From: Sutcliffiella horikoshii
GTDB taxonomy: Bacteria; Bacillota; Bacilli; Bacillales; Bacillaceae_I
DNA: 64,000 nucleotides
NCBI GenBank assembly: GCA_001636495.1
Contig: KV440964.1
Location: forward strand, 4,046,666 to 4,110,665
Direction of reading: 5' to 3'
Under the pieces are notes generated by a model. That model worked only from the letters and a program-made list of their open reading frames with translations. It ran no database searches and had not been told where the DNA came from. Both the position numbers and the translations under genes were made by a program. Within the stretch, counting starts at the first letter, position 1. The number at the start of each line of letters is the position of its first letter. Below are positions 35,664 through 42,463 of the stretch, in pieces.

Positions 35664-35697
35664 AAAACCCGAAAAGCCAATTAGCCTCCCGGGTTTA
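35664..35697 (-). terminator. Intrinsic terminator of the fatty acid hydroxylase-family gene
   Basis: On the minus strand AAACCCG ... CGGGTTT with an inner AG-TAATT pairing, followed by TTTATATAA. Confidence 0.8.
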
Positions 35698-35704
35698 TGA
35701 CCAG

Positions 35705-36316
35705 TTACACTCTATTCTCCAGATCCTTCGCTGTCTTGCTCGTTTCCACATCTTTCTCATTCTTCAGCGTCCCAAACAGCACATCGACAAAAGGCGTGGA
35801 CACGCCATACCAGAAGTTTTCATTTTTAAAATGGTGAAGAATGTGCGTTTTCTTGACCCATTTGCCAAATCTCGTTCGAGGCTTGATTGGACGGTGCGCC
35901 ACATAATGCTTCCACTCGTAGAGAAACAGCATTGTCATCAGCCCACTCGCAAAGGCAAGCGTGAGCCACCAGCTTCCAACAATCAAATAGAAGATAACGG
36001 CCAGCACTGATAAATTCGGCAGGCTGTACCAGAGTGGCAGAAACAACAGATGCAAATCATTCGGGTGCGTATGGTGATCATAATGCAGCCGCTTCAGCAT
36101 TTTTAATAGAAATGGACTTTTCGGTGGCTTCAGGTGAAACACAAACCGGTGGGTGAGGTATTCACTGAACATAAAAGTCAGCATTCCCAAAGCAAATATC
36201 ACAATCGCTGCCCACGTCACCCCGTTCCACCATTGCACGCCAATACTCACCGAAATCAAAACAAGCAATACGCTGATGTCCGGAAATAAAAAGAACTCCC
36301 TGTAGTACCCCTTCAT
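35705..36316 (-). CDS. Fatty acid hydroxylase / sterol desaturase superfamily membrane protein
   Basis: A 203-residue integral membrane protein with about four hydrophobic segments. The di-iron histidine motifs of the superfamily (PF04116) are in order: HRFVFH, HYDHH, HYVAH and HILHH. These oxygenases hydroxylate or desaturate lipids at the membrane. Co-transcribed 24 nt downstream of the FadR-like regulator gene, so a lipid-modifying role under fatty-acyl control is a reasonable inference. The exact product (for example a hydroxylated fatty acid or carotenoid-like lipid) cannot be read from sequence. Confidence 0.86.
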   Translation of the reverse strand: MKGYYREFFLFPDISVLLVLISVSIGVQWWNGVTWAAIVIFALGMLTFMFSEYLTHRFVFHLKPPKSPFLLKMLKRLHYDHHTHPNDLHLLFLPLWYSLPNLSVLAVIFYLIVGSWWLTLAFASGLMTMLFLYEWKHYVAHRPIKPRTRFGKWVKKTHILHHFKNENFWYGVSTPFVDVLFGTLKNEKDVETSKTAKDLENRV

Positions 36317-36340
36317 CTAACCTTCTCCCCATTCTCTGAT

Positions 36341-37018
36341 TTATTTTACAGCGGTATGCTCCTGCCACATCCGAATGCTTTGCGCCATCATGGTGTGGAC
36401 GAGCTGTTCGGCTTTGTCACCATCTTTGTCTAAAGCCGCTTCCATAAGCTTCAGATAATATTCCCGTGAGGCATCCCGGTAGGAGGAATCAGTAAAATAA
36501 TAGGTTGCCATTTTAATATAAAGGTGCCCGAAGCTGTTCAAAATCAATAAATAAATCGGGTTTGGGGCAGCCGCAGCAAGTCCGCGTTGCAGATACCAAT
36601 CGTATTGGGCAAAGGCTTGAGGGTTATCTGCGACACTCTCACTTTCTTTTAGCAAGGAAATGACCTCCAGCGGTTTATGGGTGACCGCTCCTTTCACATA
36701 GGATGGAGAGAGGTTTTTCCTCAATTCTAAAAGGTGGATGATAAACTCATTCGGGATGGTGTCCTCTTCGTTCAAAATATGGACGATGGTCATGAGGTTT
36801 CCCTCTTTCCAGTAATTGTTCACCGTGGCGCGCTGATTATTGCGGATGGTCAGCCACCCATCCCGCTCCAGCCGCTGCAAAACCTCGCGAATGACAGGGC
36901 GCCCTACTTCAAACTCGGCGGCCAGCTCACGTTCCGATTGGATTTGCTTGCCGGATGGGTAATCCCCTTTGAGGACCTTTCGGATAAATTGTTTCTCGAC
37001 TTTGTCGGTTGCTCGCAT
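36341..37018 (-). CDS. FadR-like GntR-family transcriptional regulator
   Basis: A 225-residue GntR regulator of the FadR type. The N-terminal winged HTH (SGKQIQSERELAAEFEVGRPVIREVLQRLERDGWLTIRNNQRATVNNYW) closely follows E. coli FadR, including REVLQRLxRDGWLTI and the VNNxW end. The C-terminal domain (residues about 80-225) is all-helical, as in the acyl-CoA-binding FadR_C. This is unusual for Bacillaceae, whose main FadR is a TetR protein. GGAGGGCC precedes ATG 37018. Two TGGTnnnACCA sites lie in its promoter, so autorepression relieved by acyl-CoA is the inferred mode. Confidence 0.85.
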   Translation of the reverse strand: MRATDKVEKQFIRKVLKGDYPSGKQIQSERELAAEFEVGRPVIREVLQRLERDGWLTIRNNQRATVNNYWKEGNLMTIVHILNEEDTIPNEFIIHLLELRKNLSPSYVKGAVTHKPLEVISLLKESESVADNPQAFAQYDWYLQRGLAAAAPNPIYLLILNSFGHLYIKMATYYFTDSSYRDASREYYLKLMEAALDKDGDKAEQLVHTMMAQSIRMWQEHTAVK

Positions 37019-37055
37019 ATATAGAGGCCCTCCTTTTTAAGGTGAAAAATAAAAC

Positions 37056-37087
37056 TGGTAATACCAGATTTATGCGTGGTATTACCA
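37056..37087. promoter_or_regulatory. Pair of FadR-type operators (TGGTnnnACCA x2)
   Basis: TGGTAATACCA (37056-37066) and TGGTATTACCA (37077-37087), centres 21 bp apart. Outer flanks AAC/GTT make the whole block an inverted repeat. The site overlaps the predicted -10 of the FadR-like gene and matches the TGGTnnnACCA core of E. coli FadR sites. Confidence 0.7.
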
Positions 37088-37127
37088 GTTTATACTTAGC
37101 CTTTATTAATTTCAATAATATTCTGAC

Positions 37128-38213
37128 TTATTCGTACCACTTATGCCACATTTTCTTATTGTTTCCTCTTACAAACGTATCCACTCGGTTTGGTCCCCAT
37201 GAAACGGCAGCAGGATGGGATTGCACGCCGCCTCTCGGTGCACCAAGGTTGCCCCATTGGCTCCAGCGTTGACCGTTCCAATATTTTTGCCACAAGCGGT
37301 TGTCGTCTCCTTTTACAAAGACGTCGATCCGGTTTGGTGCCCACGAGGCTGCTGCTGGCGCTCCTTCAAAACCACCACGCGGGGTACCAAGATCTTCCCA
37401 CCGGCTCCAGCTCCCTCCGTCCCACCATTTGTGCCACAAGCGCTCGTTCAGGCCGCGCACGAAACAGTCGATTCTGTTCGGACCCCATGATACCGCACCA
37501 GGTGAACCGGTGAGTCCTCCACGCGGAGAACCCAGATTCTCCCATTGACTCCAACGCGATCCGTCCCACCATTTATGCCACATGTTATTGTCCTGCCCCT
37601 GTACAAAACAGTCCAATCGATTGACAGACCAGGAAGCGACAGAAGGTGACCCCTTAAACCCGCCGCGCGGGGACCCGAGATCCTCCCACTGACTCCAACG
37701 CTGTCCATCCCACCATTTATGCCACATGCCATCATTGGCGCCGCGAGCGAACGTATCGATACGATTCTGACCCCATGATACCGCTGCTGGCGAGCTTCTC
37801 AATCCGCCACGTGGCGCTCCGAGATCATTCCAACGGCTCCATCGTCTGCCATTCCAAAACTTCTGCCACATCCGGTTGTCTTCCCCGCGTACGAACGTAT
37901 CCAGACGATTGGACTGCCAGGAAGCGACCGCCGGAGCACCCTTCATTCCAAGTAAAGGCGACCCAAGATCCTCCCATTCCCGCCAGCTTGCCCTCATCTC
38001 ATTTTCATCGGTTCGATAATATGGGAATGGACGTGGTCGAGGATAATAGTATGGATAAAAATAAGGCGCCGGAGCTGGGTAATATGGATAATAATAAGGA
38101 TAATATGGACGTGGTCTCGGTCGCGGATATACATAGATCAGCCGCTCATCAGTAGGCATTTGTCGATAAGCAAATGGATTCTGATTCTGCCCGAAATTCT
38201 GATGTGAATACAT
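37128..38213 (-). CDS. Tyr/Pro-rich protein with six PLL-type propeller (lectin-like) repeats
   Basis: A 361-residue protein. Residues about 25-70 are Pro/Tyr/Arg-rich (RPRPRPYYPYYYPYYPAPAP). Then six repeats of about 48 residues, each with W-x-DLG-x-PRGG, SPAAVSW, NRIDTFVRG, and MWHKWWDG. This is the DUF346/PLL-like pattern of six- or seven-bladed fucose-lectin-type propellers. No signal peptide. Start ATG 38213 is chosen with GGGGAGG 8 nt upstream; the frame is open further but lacks a second site. A candidate sigma-K promoter upstream, and the Tyr/Pro-rich tail, fit a spore-coat or crust role; this is inferred. Confidence 0.82.
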   Translation of the reverse strand: MYSHQNFGQNQNPFAYRQMPTDERLIYVYPRPRPRPYYPYYYPYYPAPAPYFYPYYYPRPRPFPYYRTDENEMRASWREWEDLGSPLLGMKGAPAVASWQSNRLDTFVRGEDNRMWQKFWNGRRWSRWNDLGAPRGGLRSSPAAVSWGQNRIDTFARGANDGMWHKWWDGQRWSQWEDLGSPRGGFKGSPSVASWSVNRLDCFVQGQDNNMWHKWWDGSRWSQWENLGSPRGGLTGSPGAVSWGPNRIDCFVRGLNERLWHKWWDGGSWSRWEDLGTPRGGFEGAPAAASWAPNRIDVFVKGDDNRLWQKYWNGQRWSQWGNLGAPRGGVQSHPAAVSWGPNRVDTFVRGNNKKMWHKWYE

Positions 38214-38246
38214 AAAAAAACCTCCCCTAACTAGACTTCTGCCTAA

Positions 38247-38276
38247 TAGCCTATGCAAAAGGTTGGTGGGAAGGTG
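38247..38276 (-). promoter_or_regulatory. Candidate sigma-K promoter of the propeller protein gene
   Basis: On the minus strand CACC (-35, mACm) at 38276-38273, 17-bp spacer, then CATAGGCTA matching -10 CATAnnnTA at 38255-38247. It lies 34 bp upstream of the start codon. Confidence 0.5.
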
Positions 38277-38376
38277 CATGTTCTATGTGATTATTCGTAG
38301 CGAAAAACTGAGAGATTTGGTGGATACCCCTACCGGAAGGAGTACAATCTAGGTTTACTGTCCAAACTCTAGTATT

Positions 38377-38470
38377 TACTTTCCGTTACACAAGAAATAC
38401 TTTCCGTTCGACAAATATTACTTTCCGTTAATTAAATTTACGAGCCATTAAGAGCAAAATACTTTCCGTT
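38377..38470. repeat. Phased direct repeats TACTTTCCGTT (four copies)
   Basis: TACTTTCCGTT at 38377, 38398, 38419 and 38460: start-to-start spacings 21, 21 and 41 bp. Some copies continue as TACTTTCCGTTCGACAAA. Located between the natB 3' end and the propeller gene promoter. Confidence 0.8.
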
Positions 38471-38583
38471 CGACAAAAAGCACCTCTCATCGACACACCC
38501 CTCAGTAGGCAAAGAACGCTCAGCCCAAAGATAAAGAGCCCCCTTCTCAAAAGAGAGCTCTCTTTAACGCATTAACGCACAGC

Positions 38584-38595
38584 GGGTCAGACCCC
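38584..38595. repeat. Single GGGTCAGACCCC palindrome
   Basis: Same core as the array at 15277; immediately downstream of natB, 6 nt from the stop. It may contribute to transcription termination of natAB. Confidence 0.5.
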
Positions 38596-38601
38596 TTCAC
38601 T

Positions 38602-39762
38602 TTAATTCATCACCCATTTATCCTTCAGAAACATGATTCTCGCTATAACAAATGCCACGATGATGCAGAGCAGGTTGCTTCCGATCATGATTGCGAGGTG
38701 CTGGTAGTTGATGATACCGAAGCTTAGTTCTTTTAGGATTGTAAAGATGTTCATAATTGGAATTGCAAAGTGTTGTACTGTTAATTCGTTGATTCCGATT
38801 CCTGAGATAATCATTATTGGAAACACGGCAACCATCAGGATTGGTGTACCATAGCTTTGGGACTCTTTAACCGTTTTCGCCATGATGCTTGTGATCATTA
38901 ACAAGGTCGCTATGAACATTGCATAGACGATCGAAACAAGTAGGGCATACCCAACAACAAGGTACACATTCTCACCAAATGCAATGGCATTTTTCATGTT
39001 CTCCGTCAAGAAGTTTATCTCCAAGGCCACCACAATCAATGTTATCATTCCAGTCAGGGCACCAATGGTTGAAATCGTCAACCATTTTGCAAAAAGGAGC
39101 GTCAAGCGGTTCACTGGTGTCATCAATAATGCTTCCATTGTCTTTTTCTCTTTTTCACCGGCAAATAGATCAGATGAGGATGGGCTTGCGCCTATCCCAA
39201 TTGCAAGTGCAAGAATCATCGGCACGAGCATCGCGATCATATTGATGCCTGCTGTTTCTTCTGTCAGTTCTTTTTGCTCAATTGTAAAAGGTTGAACAAG
39301 CTCTTGAGGCGTTCCTTGTGCTTCCAAACGATCTGCAATCACAACTTTTTCATAGTTTCCTAGGACAGCTGTAACCTGCCCCATCAGAATGGAGGAGTTT
39401 TGACTGAAAGAGTTTCCTATAAGCGTCACACCAGCCGATTCTGCATTCTCTACTTTCTCCATAAATCCACTTTCCATGATCAATGCCGCCTGGGCATCCC
39501 CGTCACCTACCACGGCTTCCGGATCAGCAGCTTTTACAAATTCAATATTATCTACTCCCGCAAACAATGCTTCTTCCTGAACTCCGAAGGATTCATTCAC
39601 AGCAAGTGTAAAGACTTCCCCTTCTTCTCCATCAGATAGCATTCTTTCATAGAAAAGCACTAACCCAGTCATCATCACAATCGGCAATAATACCGTCAAT
39701 AAAAGTGTCCGTTTGTCACGGAACGAATCCTTCATTTCTTTTACATAGATTTTACGAAGCAT
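38602..39762 (-). CDS. natB: ABC-2 type permease, NatB-like sodium extrusion subunit
   Basis: A 386-residue permease, the length of B. subtilis NatB. One N-terminal transmembrane segment, a large extracytoplasmic domain (residues about 45-175), then five to six C-terminal segments with the ABC-2 core (FAGEKEKKTMEALLMTPV). With NatA it exports Na+ or related ions and compounds. The start is ATG 39762, with GGGGGAATGAG upstream; the first in-frame ATG (39771) is too close to that site. It overlaps natA by 11 nt, so translation is coupled. Confidence 0.88.
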   Translation of the reverse strand: MLRKIYVKEMKDSFRDKRTLLLTVLLPIVMMTGLVLFYERMLSDGEEGEVFTLAVNESFGVQEEALFAGVDNIEFVKAADPEAVVGDGDAQAALIMESGFMEKVENAESAGVTLIGNSFSQNSSILMGQVTAVLGNYEKVVIADRLEAQGTPQELVQPFTIEQKELTEETAGINMIAMLVPMILALAIGIGASPSSSDLFAGEKEKKTMEALLMTPVNRLTLLFAKWLTISTIGALTGMITLIVVALEINFLTENMKNAIAFGENVYLVVGYALLVSIVYAMFIATLLMITSIMAKTVKESQSYGTPILMVAVFPIMIISGIGINELTVQHFAIPIMNIFTILKELSFGIINYQHLAIMIGSNLLCIIVAFVIARIMFLKDKWVMN

Positions 39763-40504
39763 AATGCTCATTCCCCCTTACAAGTTTGCTCATGAAAATG
39801 TAGTTAAGGTCTCTAGAACCTTCTGATTTATATAAGTCCTCAAGCGTACCGTGGTGGACAAGCTCCCCTTTGTGCATCATCGCGACCGTATCGCACAACA
39901 GGCTGACTTCCTCCATGATGTGGCTTGAGAAAATTATGGTTTTCCCATCTCGCTTCAGCTGATGAACGAGCTGGCGGAACACGTTGGATGAGGTTATATC
40001 CAACCCTGTCGTCGGCTCATCGAACAGGATGATGTCCGGATTGTGGATCAACGTGCGGGCAATTGCCACCTTCTGACGCATCCCCTTGGAAAATCCTCCG
40101 ACCTTACGATTCAAGTAATCTTTCATTCCGAACATTTTCGCCAGTTCCTCAATTCGCACCTTCGTCTCATGCTTGCTCAGACCGTACAGAGTCGCAAAAT
40201 ACTCTAGGTTTTCACGAGCAGTCAGCCGATCGTATAACCCCGTCTCCCCTCCGAATAACACCCCGATCTTTCTTTTAATGGCATCTGGATTCTTCACTGT
40301 ATCAAACCCCGCTACACTTATGGCACCATCTGTCGGAGTCAAAAGTGTGGCAATGGAGCGTAACAGGGTCGTCTTCCCTGCTCCGTTCTCTCCAAGCAGA
40401 CCAACCACCTGCCCCTTGTTCACCGTAAACGTCACATGCTTAAGCGCCGTCACATACACCTTCTTATCCTGGAACTTCTTCGTTACTTGATTAATTTCGA
40501 TCAT
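39752..40504 (-). CDS. natA: ABC transporter ATPase, NatA-like
   Basis: A 250-residue ATPase with Walker A GENGAGKTT, signature FSKGMRQ, Walker B IILFDEPTTGLD and switch His in FSSHIMEEV. It belongs to the NatA/DrrA group that pairs with ABC-2 permeases. Start ATG 40504 with AGGTGAGAGG upstream; an extension to 40549 lacks a site. It is divergent from natR. Between them lies a perfect 10-bp direct repeat. The natA promoter has a fair -10 (TATGAT) but a poor -35, as expected for an activator-dependent promoter. Confidence 0.9.
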   Translation of the reverse strand: MIEINQVTKKFQDKKVYVTALKHVTFTVNKGQVVGLLGENGAGKTTLLRSIATLLTPTDGAISVAGFDTVKNPDAIKRKIGVLFGGETGLYDRLTARENLEYFATLYGLSKHETKVRIEELAKMFGMKDYLNRKVGGFSKGMRQKVAIARTLIHNPDIILFDEPTTGLDITSSNVFRQLVHQLKRDGKTIIFSSHIMEEVSLLCDTVAMMHKGELVHHGTLEDLYKSEGSRDLNYIFMSKLVRGNEHYAS

Positions 40505-40574
40505 GTTCCTCTCACCTCGTCTGTTTGATTTCTTGTTTTTATCATACAAACTATTTAGTTATGAATCTCTAGTT

Positions 40575-40605
40575 ATGTCGCGAATATTCCGTTTGATGTC
40601 GCGAA
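40575..40605. promoter_or_regulatory. Direct repeat ATGTCGCGAA x2, candidate NatR (LytTR) site
   Basis: ATGTCGCGAA at 40575-40584 and again at 40596-40605, exactly 21 bp apart. LytTR regulators bind direct repeats on one helix face with this spacing. It lies just upstream of the natA -35 region. Confidence 0.7.
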
Positions 40606-40693
40606 AATGACATTTACACCCTTTTTGGTGGTAAAATAAAGTAAATACCCTAAATATGGGACGCGACAATAACAGCAAGGTGAGGCGAAAACA

Positions 40694-41392
40694 ATGAGGG
40701 TTGGTCTTGTAGACGACAGGTACATAGATTTGGATAAATTGAATGGCATCGTGGCAGCCATACCGAATGTGGAGATCGTCTTCTCCACCCAATCTGCAGA
40801 AGAAGCCTATGAACATATAAAAAAAGAAACGGTCGATCTGCTGATTGCAGACATCGAAATGCCGAATCTCTCTGGCTATGAGCTCGCCGACATCATCCAC
40901 TCGCATGCATTGAATATTTCGGTCATTTTTGTAACCGGAACGAGCGGCTATGCCGTGCACGCATTTGAGCTGAACGTTCACGACTACATTATGAAGCCCT
41001 ACCCAAAGGACAGGCTTGTGAAAAGCATGGAAAGGCTGCTCGAGAAAAATAAGTCTGCGGAAATCGCCGGCCGGCTTTACCTTAAGCAAAAAAACGACAT
41101 CCATATTGTCCAGAAGAAAGATATCGTTTTTATTGAACGATCCGGCCGCTCCACCACCATCTATACAAAAAGTGGCCCCATCAAGACATACCAAACATTG
41201 AATGAGCTCGAAGGAGAACTGCGCGAACGTGACTTCCTCCGCTCCCACCGGTCCTTCATCATTAACATACATCATGTGAAAAACTTCTCCCTCTATGCGA
41301 AGAACTCCTATATCGTTTCGTTTGAGGGCATGGAGGAGCAGGCGATGATTACAAAAGATAAGGTGGACTTTCTGCAAGAGAACTACTTTTAA
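40694..41392 (+). CDS. natR: LytTR-family response regulator, NatR-like
   Basis: A 232-residue response regulator. The N-terminal receiver domain has acidic pair DD (residues 7-8), phospho-acceptor Asp in LLIADIEMPNLSG, Thr in VTGTS and Lys in YIMKPYPKD. The C-terminal LytTR DNA-binding domain has IVFIERSGRSTTIYTKSG and FLRSHRSFIINIHHV. It pairs with the following kinase gene and, by analogy with B. subtilis NatKR, activates natAB. AAGGTGAGG precedes ATG 40694. The direct repeat upstream could serve both the natA and natR promoters. Confidence 0.9.
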   Translation: MRVGLVDDRYIDLDKLNGIVAAIPNVEIVFSTQSAEEAYEHIKKETVDLLIADIEMPNLSGYELADIIHSHALNISVIFVTGTSGYAVHAFELNVHDYIMKPYPKDRLVKSMERLLEKNKSAEIAGRLYLKQKNDIHIVQKKDIVFIERSGRSTTIYTKSGPIKTYQTLNELEGELRERDFLRSHRSFIINIHHVKNFSLYAKNSYIVSFEGMEEQAMITKDKVDFLQENYF

Positions 41393-41408
41393 AAAGGATT
41401 GATTTGCG

Positions 41409-42383
41409 TTGAAGACTTCCTCGATTTTCTATGGCGCGCTCGGGGCGCTCCTGTTTTTACATATGCATGCACTATTAGGCGAGTGGGTTCCGTTTTATGT
41501 GAGCCTGTTTGCTGCTGGTGCACTGGTGTTTTATTTTCATAGAAAAATAGTGGGGGAGATTAAGGGTTTAGGTTGGAAGGTAAATGGTGTGTTGGTAGTT
41601 GCGCAGATACTACTGGTGGCGATTTCTCTAGGAGCTTCGCTGCCGGCTTGGCTTGCAATCGGTCCGCTGGCGGCCTTTGTTGCTGTAGAATATGTACGAT
41701 TGTCGATTGGCCGCCTTCTTACCCGGTTACGGCGGGACCTCGACCAACAGGAAGAGCAACGGGAGCATATCAATGAAACTTTCCGCATCGTTCGCAGCGA
41801 GCGGCATGATTTCCTGAAGCACGTCTCAGCCGTCCATTTCATGCTCGAGGACGGTAAGCCTGGGGAAGCAAAGTTGTACCTAGATGAGCTAGTGGAAAAC
41901 TATGAAGAAACAAACTACTCGATCAAGGGTGAGCGCGGCGTGGTGGCGGCTGTGCTACACCAAATGTATCGTCGCGGAAAAGCCTCTGGTATCAGTATCG
42001 TATATGATCTGGATTTGCCGCTTTCTACATTGCCAATTGGTGACCAGAAGATAGTCGGGCTCATCGGAAACCTGTTGAGCAATGGCATAGACGCGTGTGA
42101 GGAATGGCAGCGAGAGCGTGGCGCCCAGGCAATCCTCACCATGCAATTTTACAAACGAAGCGGGCTGTATATGTTGGTCTGCAAAAATAACGCCCTTCCA
42201 ATCCCGGTTGATGTACTGGATTCGCTGTTCCATTCCTACGGTCACACCACGAAAGGTGGAAAACACGAAGGCTTGGGGACGAAAGTGATAAAAGATATTG
42301 TGGAGGAACACCAGGGCTTCCTGGATTTTGTCCATAAAGATGAGGAATTTACGGTAAAAATCAAAGTCCCTGCGATTAGGTAG
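41409..42383 (+). CDS. natK: Sensor histidine kinase, NatK-like (GHKL/AgrC type)
   Basis: A 324-residue kinase. Residues 1-95 hold about four hydrophobic segments; a coiled-coil/DHp region follows with RSERHDFLKHVSAVHFML, where the RHDFxxH motif contains the phospho-acceptor His of HPK10-like kinases. Then a GHKL ATPase with NLLSNGIDACEEW (N box) and HEGLGTKVIKDIV. The start is TTG 41409, 16 nt after natR, with AAAAAGGA upstream. It forms a two-component pair with NatR. The signal is unknown; in B. subtilis the system governs Na+ extrusion genes. Confidence 0.88.
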   Translation: MKTSSIFYGALGALLFLHMHALLGEWVPFYVSLFAAGALVFYFHRKIVGEIKGLGWKVNGVLVVAQILLVAISLGASLPAWLAIGPLAAFVAVEYVRLSIGRLLTRLRRDLDQQEEQREHINETFRIVRSERHDFLKHVSAVHFMLEDGKPGEAKLYLDELVENYEETNYSIKGERGVVAAVLHQMYRRGKASGISIVYDLDLPLSTLPIGDQKIVGLIGNLLSNGIDACEEWQRERGAQAILTMQFYKRSGLYMLVCKNNALPIPVDVLDSLFHSYGHTTKGGKHEGLGTKVIKDIVEEHQGFLDFVHKDEEFTVKIKVPAIR

Positions 42384-42394
42384 GGACAAAAAAC

Positions 42395-42420
42395 AAAGCT
42401 CCCCCAAAAGAGGAGCTTTT
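42395..42420 (+). terminator. Intrinsic terminator after natRK
   Basis: AAAGCTCC / GGAGCTTT arms, 9-nt loop, followed by TTCC; between convergent natK and the McrC-like gene. Confidence 0.8.
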
Positions 42421-42463
42421 CCATTATATCCATCGTCCAATTCTCCGACTCATCCTCAGCTTA

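Noticed and set aside
40559-41377. 272-codon minus-strand open frame opposite natR
   Set aside because: It is a mirror of the natR coding sequence; Cys/Phe-rich composition without domain motifs.
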